Assembly (NCBI GenBank): GCA_944363035.1
Contig: CALVTS010000012.1
Coordinates: 1 to 51,102, forward strand
DNA length: 51,102 nt
Direction of reading: 5' to 3'
Source: an uncultured Clostridia bacterium
GTDB lineage: Bacteria > Bacillota > Clostridia > Christensenellales > CAG-917
In this document: positions 1 through 9,300 of the stretch, one piece after another
How positions within the stretch are numbered: position 1 is the first letter of the stretch
Layout: each line of letters begins with the position of its first letter
The notes under the pieces: model-generated
Databases searched by the model: none
What the model saw: only the letters and a program-made list of their open reading frames with translations
What the model was told of the DNA's origin: nothing
Program-made: the position numbers and the translations under genes

Positions 1-2
1 CG

Positions 3-39
3 ACTTGCAAGAGCGGGCGCAAACGCCCGCTGTGCAAGT
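3..39. repeat. GC-rich interrupted hairpin
   Basis: A perfect inverted repeat: arm ACTTGCA (3-9) pairs with TGCAAGT (33-39) and GCGGGCG (13-19) pairs with CGCCCGC (24-30), with an AGA/TG internal bulge and a CAAA loop. No T-run follows on either strand, so it is not a standard intrinsic terminator. It lies beyond the 3' end of ftsZ; the next gene is outside the window. Confidence 0.6.
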
Positions 40-66
40 TTGGCTGAGCGGCGCGTAGTTCCGTCT

Positions 67-245
67 CCGAATGAGTGTTCGTGGGGTTCAAACGAGCACC
101 GAATAAGTGTTCGTGGGAATCAAGCACACTCCGAATAAGTTCACGTGGAAGTCAGGCACACCCCGCATAAGTTTACGTGGGAGTCAGGCACGCTTCGAAT
201 AAGTATACGTGGGAGTCAAACGAACTCCGAATAAGTGTACGACGG
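67..245. repeat. 32-bp tandem repeat array, about 5.6 units
   Basis: Unit starts (CCGAAT or a close variant) fall at 67, 99, 131, 163, 195 and 227, an exact 32-bp period. The shared core reads AAGTNTACGTGGGAGTCA. Units differ at several positions, so this is an aged minisatellite-type array. There are no unique spacers, so it is not CRISPR. No convincing open reading frame uses it. Confidence 0.85.
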
Positions 246-281
246 GTTGGGAGATACCCTCCCTCAAACGCCCGTATGGTG

Positions 282-406
282 AAAACGTCGCCATTTGGAT
301 GAAGAGCAAGGAAGAGCCGCGACTCACGGACGCGCCGCGTACTCCTCGTACGTAAGCGGTCGGGATCGCGGCTCTGACACAGCTATTCGCCAAATGGCGG
401 CGTTTT
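282..406. repeat. 125-bp nested palindrome at the 3' end of ftsZ
   Basis: Outer 17-bp arms (282-298 and 390-406, one mismatch) and inner 10-bp arms AGAGCCGCGA (313-322) and TCGCGGCTCT (366-375) share the same centre, separated by 14 nt on each side. A short CGTAC/GTACG pair sits near the apex. The ftsZ stop codon overlaps the right outer arm. In the ftsZ direction the stem ends in GTTTTC, so it may double as a weak terminator. The nested symmetry also fits a small REP- or MITE-like element. Confidence 0.7.
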
Positions 407-1817
407 AGTCTCGGGAGCGACGAAGATGACGCAGGAACGGCGGCACCTGTCTCCCCCCGTTGTTGCCGAGGTCGATGCGTCCGGAGGGGATGCCGGAGGC
501 GGGTTGCGCGGGCTCGGGAGCGGGTTCGGGACGAACGGGCTCGGGCTCGGCGGGAGCTTCGGCGGGTTGCGGCGCGAAACGCTGACCGAACACGGGACGA
601 TCGGCAAAGATGTCGCGGTTGTATTCACTCTTGATGGGTTCGACGGTCTCCTCGTCCTTGGACTTTTCGGGAGCCATATCCGAGATCGCGGATTCAAGAG
701 ATCTTGCCGAACTCACGGGCGCGGAACCTACCGAACGCGCGGGGGCGTTGTGTTTGTCCACGAAACCCGTGGCGATGATGGTGATCTCGATGTCCTTTTT
801 GTCTGGGCGGAAATCGGTGCCGAAGATGATGTTTGCGGAGGGATCGACCACCTGACGGATTATCTCACACGCTTCGGTGACCTCGCTGAGCATCATATCC
901 TCGCCGCCGCAGATGTTGACGATGATGCCTGTCGCACCCTCGATGTCCGTCTCGAGCAAGGGGCTGAAAACCGCGTTTCTGACCGCCTCGATGACCCTCT
1001 TCTCTCCTTTGCCGTAGCCGATGCCCATGTGGGCGAGACCGCGCTTTTTGAGGATGGTCTTGACATCCGCGAAGTCGAGATTGATGAGTTCGGGATTGGC
1101 GATGACGTCGCTGACGCCCTGCACGCCCTGACGCAAAACGTCGTCGGCTATCTCGAAAGCGCGCTTGAATCCTATCTTTTTGTCGAGCACTTCGATGAGT
1201 TTCTGATTGGGGATGATGAGGAGGGTATCCACAAAGTTTTTGAGGTTGCGGATGCCGATCTCGGCGTTTTTCATACGCTGAGCGCCCTCGAAATTGAAGG
1301 GTTTCGTGACGACGGCGACCGTGAGGATGCCCATGGATTTGGCGACTTCGGCGACGACGGGAGCGGCGCCTGTGCCCGTACCTCCGCCCATACCGGCGGT
1401 GATGAAGAGAAGGTCGATGCCTTCAAGGGCTCTCTTTATCTCGTCGCGGGACTCTTCGGCAGCCATTTTGCCTATTTCGGGATTGGACCCCGCGCCGAGA
1501 CCGCCCGTCTTGCCCGCGCCGATCTGGATCTTGCACTCTTCGGGCACGAGAGACATATTGAGCGCCTGCATATCGGTGTTCATGACGAGGAAGCTCGCGC
1601 TCTTGATGCCCGCGCGGATCATGTTGTTGACGGCGTTGTTGCCGCCGCCGCCCACGCCGACCACGACTATGTTGGCTTTGCCGGGCTCTTTTCTGGGCAC
1701 GGGAGCGTAGAGCTGTTCCTCTTCGGACTCATCGGACACGTAGCCGTACTCGTTCTCGGTGGGTCTTTCTTCGGTCTGAGGCTCTTCGCTGTAGCCGAAT
1801 TTTTCGAAATCTATCAT
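405..1817 (-). CDS. ftsZ: Cell division protein FtsZ
   Basis: Tubulin-like GTPase that polymerises into the cytokinetic Z-ring. The GTP-binding signature GGGTGTG lies at residues 144-150, and the T7-loop region reads NLDFADVK. The C-terminal peptide [13 protein letters not shown] (458-470) resembles the conserved tail that binds FtsA and SepF. At 470 residues it is long because an acidic, disordered-looking extension of about 46 residues precedes the GTPase fold ([13 protein letters not shown]), and a Pro/Glu-rich linker precedes the tail. The start is set by GGAGGTAA just upstream; this Shine-Dalgarno is formed by the last codons and stop of ftsA, three bases away, implying coupled translation. 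Confidence 0.98.
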   Translation of the reverse strand: MIDFEKFGYSEEPQTEERPTENEYGYVSDESEEEQLYAPVPRKEPGKANIVVVGVGGGGNNAVNNMIRAGIKSASFLVMNTDMQALNMSLVPEECKIQIGAGKTGGLGAGSNPEIGKMAAEESRDEIKRALEGIDLLFITAGMGGGTGTGAAPVVAEVAKSMGILTVAVVTKPFNFEGAQRMKNAEIGIRNLKNFVDTLLIIPNQKLIEVLDKKIGFKRAFEIADDVLRQGVQGVSDVIANPELINLDFADVKTILKKRGLAHMGIGYGKGEKRVIEAVRNAVFSPLLETDIEGATGIIVNICGGEDMMLSEVTEACEIIRQVVDPSANIIFGTDFRPDKKDIEITIIATGFVDKHNAPARSVGSAPVSSARSLESAISDMAPEKSKDEETVEPIKSEYNRDIFADRPVFGQRFAPQPAEAPAEPEPVRPEPAPEPAQPASGIPSGRIDLGNNGGRQVPPFLRHLRRSRD

Positions 1818-1820
1818 ATG

Positions 1821-2978
1821 TTACCTCCGTTGAAAACGCGATTTGAATGGAGAGCCTGTGCTCTTTTTTGACATTTTTTCCGCCACGACGAAGAGGGAGA
1901 GCGCCGAACTGTCCCCGGGACGGGTGAACCCCGGCACCTTGGGAGCGCAGAGCTCCACATTCCTGCCGAGCTTTTCGGAGATGACGGTGCGCGCGCCGCG
2001 TATGGACGCGAACCCGTCCCCCGTGAGGTATACGGGCACATAAGTGGGAGAGACCTCCCCTCCTATCACGCTTGCGACCACCTCTGCGAAATATTCCAGC
2101 CTTGCGCGCACTATCTCGCACGCTTCGGCGGCATGGATGACGTATTCCCCCGAAGACACCAACACCGCGTCGTCGGGATAGGAAAGATTGAGATCGACGA
2201 GTTCCTTCGCCTCTTCGGCAAGTTCGAAGGGGACGCCGAGCACTTCATAGATATCCGCCGCGACGTGACCGCCGCCCATGGAAAAGGATTTGAGTTCCTG
2301 CAACCCCTCCCCTCTGCCTACCGCGACGGAGGAGGAAAGATATCCGACGTCTATGAGGACGTAAGCGGCGTCTCTTTGTTCCCTCTCGAACATGGCGACG
2401 CACTCCGCCCAGGGAGCCGCGATAAAGTTGACCTCTTTGAAACCCGCGCGTTTTGCGGCGGACTCGGCGAGAGATGTGAAAGAGGTCTCCGCCAGCATAT
2501 ACGAGACGGTGGCGGACACCCTGCCCGCGTTCATCCCGCGCACGTCGAAGAAGAGCTTCTCGGACGTATCCACGGAATAGCATATCGCGGAAGAACCGAT
2601 GAGCACGTATCCCTCTTCGGAAATGTCCGCACCCTTTTTAACGAGATAATCCACATCCGCGTCCACCACCCTGCGCACTCTGTCCAGAGTGACGCTGACG
2701 GGACGGTTGACCAGGGCGACAAATTCCCCGGGGACGCCGATATAGACGCGGCGAGGAGACGCGCCGGACTTTTCCGCCGCTTCCGAGAGAGCCTCGAAGA
2801 TCGCCTCCGAGACCTGCTCCTCGTCAAAGAACGCACCGTCGGAATAGCCGTCGTAAACTCTCTCCGCCCTGACCTTGATGTCGTAGACGGACTGCGCTTT
2901 TCTGCATCCCGCAAGAGCGGTGACCCGCGACGACGTGACGTCCAGCACGACTATGTCCTTGTTGAAAAATGCGCTCAT
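1821..2978 (-). CDS. ftsA: Cell division protein FtsA
   Basis: Actin-fold ATPase expected to tether FtsZ to the membrane. The 385-residue protein shows phosphate-loop-like segments (LIDVGYLSSSVAV followed by SMGGGHVAADI) and sits immediately before ftsZ. The sequence is divergent. The C-terminus (KSTGSPFKSRFQRR) is basic and short, not an obviously amphipathic helix of the usual length, so membrane binding may be weaker or different. CGGAGT precedes the ATG. It has its own sigma-A-type promoter in the 151-bp gap after murA, so ftsA-ftsZ can be transcribed apart from the murein genes. Confidence 0.9.
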   Translation of the reverse strand: MSAFFNKDIVVLDVTSSRVTALAGCRKAQSVYDIKVRAERVYDGYSDGAFFDEEQVSEAIFEALSEAAEKSGASPRRVYIGVPGEFVALVNRPVSVTLDRVRRVVDADVDYLVKKGADISEEGYVLIGSSAICYSVDTSEKLFFDVRGMNAGRVSATVSYMLAETSFTSLAESAAKRAGFKEVNFIAAPWAECVAMFEREQRDAAYVLIDVGYLSSSVAVGRGEGLQELKSFSMGGGHVAADIYEVLGVPFELAEEAKELVDLNLSYPDDAVLVSSGEYVIHAAEACEIVRARLEYFAEVVASVIGGEVSPTYVPVYLTGDGFASIRGARTVISEKLGRNVELCAPKVPGFTRPGDSSALSLFVVAEKMSKKSTGSPFKSRFQRR

Positions 2979-3032
2979 AGTACTCCGTTCGCGCGCATAT
3001 ACGCAAGCGCGATTTATACTAATACTATTTTT

Positions 3033-3060
3033 ATTATATAATAAACGGGTGTCCTGTCAA
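3033..3060 (-). promoter_or_regulatory. Promoter of ftsA-ftsZ
   Basis: On the minus strand a perfect -35 TTGACA (3055-3060) is separated by 16 bp from a perfect -10 TATAAT (3033-3038), about 55 bases upstream of the ftsA ATG. It is among the best consensus promoters in the window. Confidence 0.85.
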
Positions 3061-3129
3061 CGGTTTTACGTTAAAAAAAGTGTTTTTTGTGAAAATCGGC
3101 GGGATAAAGGAGGTTTTCGGCGGAAAATG

Positions 3130-4392
3130 TCAGACCGTGACGCTCTCCAGCGCGATGTTTCCGCCGAGGTTTCGGAAGGTCTCTTCTATGTTTTCATAGC
3201 CGCGATCGATATATCTCACGCCCGAAACCGAGCTCTCCCCTTCCGCTCCTAGCGCGGCGACCACCAATCCCGCCCCTCCTCTGAGGTCAGCGGCTCTCAA
3301 TTCGGCGCCATGCATCCCCGCGCTCCCGTCCACGAACGCGGTATTCCCCGCGAGCGCTATCTTCGCGCCCATTTTGACGAGCTCGCCGACGTGGGAGAAT
3401 CTGTCCTCGAACACCGTCTCCCGCATGGTGCTCATCCCCGAGGCGTAACATTGGCACGCCATGAAAGGAGCCTGCATATCCGTGGGGAAAAGGGGGTAAG
3501 GTCCCGTGCATACGTCGGTGGAGGACAGCATACCGTCGCTTTCAAAGGTCATGCTCCCGCCGTGTTCCACCAAGAAAGTGTGCGCCCCGAGAAAGGGGGA
3601 GATGACGGCGCCCATGGAGGAGGAATCCGCCCCCGAGAGTTCCACCCTGCCCCCGCACACCGCGACAGCCGCCATGACCGTGCCCGCGACTATCCTGTCC
3701 GGGACGGGGGTGACCGTCGCGCCGTCCAAAGCTCCCGTGCCGCACACGGTGACGAGGGGGGTGCCCTCTCCCGATATCTCCGCCCCCATCTTTCTCAAAA
3801 GGCGGACGAGGGAGACTATCTCGGGCTCCCGCGCCGCGCCGATGATGCGGGTGATCCCCTCCGCTTTCACCGCCGCCATGACGAGATTTTCGGTCGCGCC
3901 CACGCTGGGATAGCGGAGGACTATCTCCGCTCCGCGCAGTTTTTCGGCATGGCAAAGGATATAGTCCTCTGCAAACTCGACTTTCGCGCCCATGCGCATG
4001 AAGCCGTCCAGATGTATGTCGAGGGGACGCGCGCCTATGCGGCATCCTCCCGGCGTGAACAGCCTCACCTCCCCCCTCTCGGCGAGGAGTGCGCCCAGCA
4101 TGAATACGGAGGAACGCATCGCGCAGGCAAGATGGGGAGGTATTTCGGTGAGGGAGGGAGACCCGCTCACGATGATATCCCGTCCCCGCCTTTCGATGTC
4201 CGCGCCGAGAGCGCGGAGCACGCACACCATGTCATCTACGTCCGTGATGAAGGGACAATTCCGCACGGTGACGGGCTCGGGAGTGAGCAGACTTGCCGCA
4301 AGCATGGGGAGCACGGCGTTTTTCGCCCCCCTTATCTCCGTCCTTCCGAAGAGGGGACGACCGCCTCTTATCCTGAGGATCTCTCTTTTCAT
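3130..4392 (-). CDS. murA: UDP-N-acetylglucosamine 1-carboxyvinyltransferase MurA
   Basis: Catalyses the first committed step of peptidoglycan synthesis, transfer of enolpyruvate from PEP to UDP-GlcNAc, in the cytosol. Visible catalytic features are Lys24-Asn25 in GAKNAVLP, Cys117 in the PGGCRIGARP loop (the cysteine normally targeted by fosfomycin) and Asp305 in PTDMQAPF. The length of 420 residues is typical. The ATG overlaps the ftsW stop as ATGA, so it is the last gene of the murE-mraY-murD-ftsW-murA unit. In many Firmicutes murG would sit between ftsW and this position; here it is missing. Confidence 0.97.
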   Translation of the reverse strand: MKREILRIRGGRPLFGRTEIRGAKNAVLPMLAASLLTPEPVTVRNCPFITDVDDMVCVLRALGADIERRGRDIIVSGSPSLTEIPPHLACAMRSSVFMLGALLAERGEVRLFTPGGCRIGARPLDIHLDGFMRMGAKVEFAEDYILCHAEKLRGAEIVLRYPSVGATENLVMAAVKAEGITRIIGAAREPEIVSLVRLLRKMGAEISGEGTPLVTVCGTGALDGATVTPVPDRIVAGTVMAAVAVCGGRVELSGADSSSMGAVISPFLGAHTFLVEHGGSMTFESDGMLSSTDVCTGPYPLFPTDMQAPFMACQCYASGMSTMRETVFEDRFSHVGELVKMGAKIALAGNTAFVDGSAGMHGAELRAADLRGGAGLVVAALGAEGESSVSGVRYIDRGYENIEETFRNLGGNIALESVTV

Positions 4393-5552
4393 ACTCTCCT
4401 CCCCGAAAGCCGAAAGCGGCTCTCTTTCATCGCCGCCCCGACGTCAAAGGACAGCATGGGCGACCTCGATCTCCGCGACACGGCGAGCAACACTCCCACC
4501 GCCGCGAAGCAACACACCAGCGAGCTCCCGCCCGCGCTGACAAACGGCAAAGGCAGTCCCGTCGGCGGCACCGCTCCGCACACCACGGCGACGTTCATCA
4601 TGGTCTGCACCGCGATGAGAGCCGTGACTCCCGCCGCGAGATAGCACGAGAACCTGTCCTTGGCGCGCGCCGCGACGACGCTCCCTCTCACCACCAGCGC
4701 CACAAAGAGGGAAAGCACGGCGAGCACGCCGAAAAATCCCGTCTCCTCCCCTATCACCGAGAGTATGAAATCGCTCTCGGCAAAGGGAAGAAAGAGATAC
4801 TTCTGTCTTGACGAGAACAGCCCTACGCCGAAGAGCCCTCCCGACCCAAGAGCGTAGTAGGACTGGATGAGCTGATAGCCCTCGTCCAGCGGAGAGGACC
4901 ACGGGTCCAGAAAGGCGAAGAGACGGCGCACGCGGTAGGGCTCGGCAAATACGAGCGCGACTCCGCAAACCACTACGGGGATGAGGATGAGCACAAGATG
5001 GGAGGGTTTTGCTCCCGCCATGAAAAGCAGAAGGAACGCCGCCGCCCCCACGCATATGGTCACGGACATATTGGGCTCCAAAAGGAGGAGGAGACACACC
5101 GCCCCCGCCGCGCAAAGAAAAAGCAGGGCGCGCGGCAGGGTGTGTACCCCTTTCGCGGAGGCGAGCGCGGCAAGGAATATCATCAATGCGAATTTGGCGT
5201 ATTCGGAGGGCTGGACGGTGAATATCCCGAGGTCAAGCCAGCGTTTCGCACCGTAGCTCTCCACCCCGAACCCCGGGATGAACACGGCGGCGAGGGCGAC
5301 CACTCCTATCGCGTAAAGCAGGAAGGCGCGCTTTTTCAGGCTCTCGGGCGGGATGCGGGAGACAAAGAGCATGGCGGCTATGCCGAGCACGAGAGAGACA
5401 GCCTGCGTCTCCACATAGCGGAAAGGGTCTCCGTATCTGAGCTCCGCGGTGTAGGAGGAAGCGGAGTAGATGAACACCAGCCCGACAAGAGAAAGCGCCA
5501 CCGCCGAGACCGCGAGGGGTTTGTCAAAGGAAAAGAGCCCCTCCCTCTTCAT
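4389..5552 (-). CDS. ftsW: SEDS peptidoglycan glycosyltransferase FtsW/SpoVE
   Basis: Polytopic SEDS-family protein (387 residues, about ten membrane segments) that polymerises lipid II into glycan strands, usually with a class B PBP. The family pattern includes GAKRWLDLG, QPSEYAKFALMIF, and the C-terminal TGLPLPFVSAGGSS. Its ATG overlaps the murD stop (ATGA), and its own stop overlaps the murA start, so translation is coupled. FtsW and SpoVE cannot be separated by sequence alone; location in the dcw cluster favours a divisional role. Confidence 0.93.
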   Translation of the reverse strand: MKREGLFSFDKPLAVSAVALSLVGLVFIYSASSYTAELRYGDPFRYVETQAVSLVLGIAAMLFVSRIPPESLKKRAFLLYAIGVVALAAVFIPGFGVESYGAKRWLDLGIFTVQPSEYAKFALMIFLAALASAKGVHTLPRALLFLCAAGAVCLLLLLEPNMSVTICVGAAAFLLLFMAGAKPSHLVLILIPVVVCGVALVFAEPYRVRRLFAFLDPWSSPLDEGYQLIQSYYALGSGGLFGVGLFSSRQKYLFLPFAESDFILSVIGEETGFFGVLAVLSLFVALVVRGSVVAARAKDRFSCYLAAGVTALIAVQTMMNVAVVCGAVPPTGLPLPFVSAGGSSLVCCFAAVGVLLAVSRRSRSPMLSFDVGAAMKESRFRLSGRRV

Positions 5553-6853
5553 TTTTCTCGGGAGAGTCGAGCCACGGCGGCGTCGAACGCCCGTCCGCGC
5601 TCCACAAAATCGGTATAGCGGTCATAGCTTTTGGAGGAGGGCGAAAAGAGCACGTTCTCGCAATCCAGCTCCTCGGCGAGTTCCACCGCGTCGGCGCAGG
5701 CGTCGAAGATATCCGGACTGCGCGATATGCGCAAGAATCCTTTCTCGCTTGCCGCCGAAAGTATCCTGTCCGCGTTCTCCCCCGTGACCACCGCCCCCTT
5801 GACGGTGGGAGGCAGGGAGGCAAACAGCTCCCCGAAATCCTCTCCCCTGTCCGCTCCGCCCAGTATGAGCACGGTATCCCCGCTCATGCTTTCCGCCGCG
5901 GACACCGTGGAAAACACGTTGGTGGCTTTGCTGTCGTTGAACATCCTTATCCCTTTGACTCTGCCGCAATCCTCCCTCCTGAATCCGGGACGGCGGAAGG
6001 AATGTATCGCGGACGCAATGGTATAAAAACTCACCCCTTTTTCGGCGGCTACCGCGACGGCGGCGAGGACGTCCTCCAACTCTCTCCCCGCGAGGTCGAT
6101 ATCGGAAACCTCTGTCACGGGCATCCCCTTATAGCACACGAATCCCGAGGAGAGATATGCCCCGTCCACGGGACGGGAAAGGCTGAAAGGCACCTTGCGC
6201 GCCCTGATGACGGGCTCGAGGGAAAGCACGTTTTCGTCATCCGCGTTGTAGACGGCGACGTCGCTTGCGGACTGACGCAGGAATACGTTTGCTTTCGCGC
6301 CTATGTACCTCTGCATATCCCCGTGCCTGTCCAGGTGGTCGGGAGTGATGTTGAGGAGCACGGCTATATCGGGAGCGAAATATCTCGCCCCCTCCAACTG
6401 GAAGCTGGAAGCCTCTATCACCGCCACCTCCATCGCGTCCAGCTTGTCCGCCACCGAGGAAAACGCCGCCCCGAGGTTGCCCACCGCGTGGGAGGGGATG
6501 CGGGCGCATTTCAGGATGTGGTCTATGAGAAGGGTCGTGGTGGTCTTGCCGTTGGTGCCCGTCACCGCGATCTGCTCCGCCCTGCAAAACACCGAGGCGA
6601 ATTCCAGCTCGCTGAGCACCTGCTTGCCATCCAATCTCGCGTCCAATACGCGGGGATTGGAGGAAGGCACCCCCGGGCTCACCACCAGGATGTCGCACTC
6701 GCCGAACACCGAAGCGCAGGAAGTGGCGTGAAGTTTTTTTGGGTTGTCGTCGTATATTATCGCCCTGCCGCCGTGATCTCTCGCGAGCTGTGCGGCGGAG
6801 ATCCCGCTCAGTCCCGCGCCGTACACCACGACGGTCTTTCCCATCAGATCCAT
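5549..6853 (-). CDS. murD: UDP-N-acetylmuramoyl-L-alanine--D-glutamate ligase MurD
   Basis: Cytosolic ATP-dependent ligase adding D-Glu to UDP-MurNAc-L-Ala. The N-terminal Rossmann segment VVVYGAGLSGIS is followed by the ATP loop GTNGKTTT (about residues 99-106), the NITPDHLDRHG motif and the C-terminal NDSKATN and GGADRGEDF motifs. The start chosen (434 residues) is an ATG preceded by GAGGA that overlaps mraY by 10 bases. An in-frame ATG three codons later, overlapping the mraY stop, is an alternative but has no Shine-Dalgarno. An upstream reading-frame extension across mraY is spurious. Confidence 0.95.
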   Translation of the reverse strand: MDLMGKTVVVYGAGLSGISAAQLARDHGGRAIIYDDNPKKLHATSCASVFGECDILVVSPGVPSSNPRVLDARLDGKQVLSELEFASVFCRAEQIAVTGTNGKTTTTLLIDHILKCARIPSHAVGNLGAAFSSVADKLDAMEVAVIEASSFQLEGARYFAPDIAVLLNITPDHLDRHGDMQRYIGAKANVFLRQSASDVAVYNADDENVLSLEPVIRARKVPFSLSRPVDGAYLSSGFVCYKGMPVTEVSDIDLAGRELEDVLAAVAVAAEKGVSFYTIASAIHSFRRPGFRREDCGRVKGIRMFNDSKATNVFSTVSAAESMSGDTVLILGGADRGEDFGELFASLPPTVKGAVVTGENADRILSAASEKGFLRISRSPDIFDACADAVELAEELDCENVLFSPSSKSYDRYTDFVERGRAFDAAVARLSREK

Positions 6854-7851
6854 ACTGTCCTCGCAAAAATCAGAGTGAGCGCGCCCGCGATCGCGGTGAG
6901 TACGAGATACAGCGCGCATATCCCGGGCTCGGACATACCTTTCATCTCGAGATGGTGATGGAAGGGAGCCATCAGGAACACCCGCCGTCCCGTGGTCTTG
7001 AACACGAGCACCTGCATTATTACTGATATGCTCGACCATACGAACATTATGCCCGCGAGGGGAAGGAGGAGTTCGGCGCGCGAGAATACCGCTACGGTCG
7101 CCGCCGCCGCGCCCAGACCGAGAGAGCCGGTGTCCCCCATCATGACTTTGGCGGGATTGGCGTTGAACACGAGATAGCCGAGCAGACCTCCGAGAAGGGA
7201 AATACAGACCGCGGAAAGGGAAAAGAGCTCCTCCGCCTCACCCTCCCTTCCCGCCGCCGAAGCGTCCGAAAAGGCTAGGAAAGTAAACACGGCGAACGTG
7301 AGGAAATATCCCGCCGACGTCGTTGCGGCAAGCCCGTCCAGCCCGTCCGTCAGGTTGACGGAGTTCACCGTCGCGACATACACCAGCACCACGAAAGGGA
7401 TGATCCCCCATCCCATCTCCCCCGCGCCCCCTCCGAAAGGGAGAAAGAGGGTCGTGCCGATGTGCGGCGAGGCGTAACAGAAATAGGCGGCGATGCCGCT
7501 GAGCCCCAGCTGACCTATTATCTTCTGATAGGCTTTGAGCCCGAGATTGCGGCGGAATCTTATCTTGATGAGATCGTCCAAAAACCCCAGCGCCGCAAAG
7601 CCGAAAGTGACCGCGAGCGCCACCAACGCGAACGCGGTCCCCTCCGCAGCCGCCACAACTACGAGAGGGAGAAGGAATATTATCCCTCCCATGGTGGGAG
7701 TGCCCGATTTGTGCTCGTGCTGGGTGACGTAACCTAGCACGGTCTGTCCCGCTTTCAGTCTTTTGAGCGCGCGTATCGCAAAGGGCGCGAGAGCGAGCGC
7801 GAATACTGCCGAGGCGCAGAAATATATCGCGAGCAATGCGGTCGGGGTCAT
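6844..7851 (-). CDS. mraY: Phospho-N-acetylmuramoyl-pentapeptide-transferase MraY
   Basis: Integral membrane enzyme forming lipid I from UDP-MurNAc-pentapeptide and undecaprenyl phosphate. Family marks include LDDLIKI (Asp92-Asp93), NSVNLTDGLDGL (164-174), MGDTGSLGLG and the APFHHHLEMKG loop. The preferred start (335 residues) is the ATG that overlaps the murE stop as ATGA, matching other junctions in this operon. An in-frame GTG 15 bases upstream is possible. Confidence 0.95.
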   Translation of the reverse strand: MTPTALLAIYFCASAVFALALAPFAIRALKRLKAGQTVLGYVTQHEHKSGTPTMGGIIFLLPLVVVAAAEGTAFALVALAVTFGFAALGFLDDLIKIRFRRNLGLKAYQKIIGQLGLSGIAAYFCYASPHIGTTLFLPFGGGAGEMGWGIIPFVVLVYVATVNSVNLTDGLDGLAATTSAGYFLTFAVFTFLAFSDASAAGREGEAEELFSLSAVCISLLGGLLGYLVFNANPAKVMMGDTGSLGLGAAAATVAVFSRAELLLPLAGIMFVWSSISVIMQVLVFKTTGRRVFLMAPFHHHLEMKGMSEPGICALYLVLTAIAGALTLIFARTVWI

Positions 7852-9287
7852 CTCGCCTGTCCCCACCGCATAGCCGCGTCAAAGTCGCTGTACGGCACCT
7901 TTTTGCCGCGTATGTCCAGGTGATCCTCGTTGCCTTTGCCCGCGATGACCACGGTGTCCCCCTCCGACATCTCGGACATCGCATAGGCTATCGCCTCCGT
8001 CCTGTCCACAAAGGTCTTGAACTTTGCGCCCGCCATGCCCGAAGTCACGTCCGCGATTATGCGTTCGGGATCCTCGAATCGGGGGTTATCCGATGTGACC
8101 ACGGTGAAATCGCTGAACTTCGCCGCAGTCTCCCCCATCAGACGACGCTTGCCCCTGTCCCTCTCTCCTCCGCACCCGAACACGGTGATGAGGCGGGCTT
8201 TCGTGAGAGTGCGCGCCGTCCTCAAAAGCTGTTCAAGCCCGTCGGGAGTGTGGGCGTAGTCTATGATGACGCTCCCCCTGTCGTTTTTGAGCACGCTGAA
8301 CCTCCCCTTCACCGCACGCACCCTGCCCACCGAACGCGCGAGAGTCTCTGCGGACACCCCGAGCTCGCGGGCGACGGTCATGGCGGCAAGGAGGTTGTAT
8401 ACGTTGAACTCTCCCATGAGGTGGGATCTCACCTCCACGATGTCGTCGGACAGATTGGCGACGAAGCGCACCCCGTCCATATCCTCTCTGACGTTGACGG
8501 CAAAGGAATCCGCGGGAGAATAGAGGCCGTAACTCACCACGGGCACTCCCGCGTCGGCGGCGCGCTCCATGAGTTCTCTGCCGTAAGGGTCGTCTGCGTT
8601 GACCACCGCTTTTTTGACCGCTCCCGAAGTGAAATAGCCGAGTTTCGTCTCCTTGTATTCCTCAAAGGAGCGGAAGTAATCCAGGTGGTCGCGGGTGAGA
8701 TTGGTGAACACGGCGACCTCCGCCGTTATCCCCGCCGTCTTTTGCAGTTTTATCGCGTGTGCGGACACCTCCGCCGCCACGACGTCCACTCCCCTCGTCC
8801 TCATCTTGAACAGGAGCTCGTTGAGTTCGAAGCTATCGGGGGTGGTGAGGCTCATCCCCACCTTTTCCCCCTCAATGAAATGTCCCTCCGTGCCTATCCT
8901 GCCCGTCCTGAGCCCGGCGGAAGTCAACAGAGAAGAGATGTAATGCACCGTGGAAGTTTTGCCGTTGGTGCCCACGGCGGCGACGAAGCGCATCCCCGAC
9001 GAGGGATGTCCCCAATAGGCGGAGGACATGAGGGCGTAAGCCTTCCTCACATCGGCGACGAGGACATACGGTATCCCCTCTTGCGGCACGGTCTCGGTGA
9101 CCGCGACAAACTCGGCGCGTATCTCTTTCAGGTGCAGATTGCCGTCGTCTCTGCGTCCTTTCATACAAAAGAACAGGTCCCCGTCCTCCACTTCGGCGGA
9201 GTGTATCTTCAATCCTTTCACCTCTTCGTCCGTGTTTGCGCATACGGCGACGGTATCTATCCCGTCCAGCAATTCCAGCAGCCTCAT
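7848..9287 (-). CDS. murE: UDP-MurNAc-tripeptide synthetase MurE (meso-DAP type)
   Basis: Adds the third amino acid of the stem peptide. The ATP loop GTNGKTST is at residues 106-113, followed by TNLTRDHLDYF and the specificity motif DNPR at 400-403. In known MurE enzymes DNPR marks meso-diaminopimelate users, while lysine-adding enzymes differ here; this is the evidence for meso-DAP murein. The 479-residue length is normal. GGAGG lies six bases before the ATG. It is the first gene of a five-gene unit with its own promoter just upstream. Confidence 0.96.
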   Translation of the reverse strand: MRLLELLDGIDTVAVCANTDEEVKGLKIHSAEVEDGDLFFCMKGRRDDGNLHLKEIRAEFVAVTETVPQEGIPYVLVADVRKAYALMSSAYWGHPSSGMRFVAAVGTNGKTSTVHYISSLLTSAGLRTGRIGTEGHFIEGEKVGMSLTTPDSFELNELLFKMRTRGVDVVAAEVSAHAIKLQKTAGITAEVAVFTNLTRDHLDYFRSFEEYKETKLGYFTSGAVKKAVVNADDPYGRELMERAADAGVPVVSYGLYSPADSFAVNVREDMDGVRFVANLSDDIVEVRSHLMGEFNVYNLLAAMTVARELGVSAETLARSVGRVRAVKGRFSVLKNDRGSVIIDYAHTPDGLEQLLRTARTLTKARLITVFGCGGERDRGKRRLMGETAAKFSDFTVVTSDNPRFEDPERIIADVTSGMAGAKFKTFVDRTEAIAYAMSEMSEGDTVVIAGKGNEDHLDIRGKKVPYSDFDAAMRWGQAR

Positions 9288-9300
9288 CAGGCACCTCCCG

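Noticed and set aside
67..245. Possible CRISPR array
   Set aside because: Units are contiguous at a 32-bp period with no unique spacers, and no cas genes are present.
426..1871. 481-codon open frame opposite ftsZ
   Set aside because: It is the antisense of ftsZ and the ftsZ-ftsA junction, made open by GC-rich codon use; no ribosome-binding site or recognisable domain.
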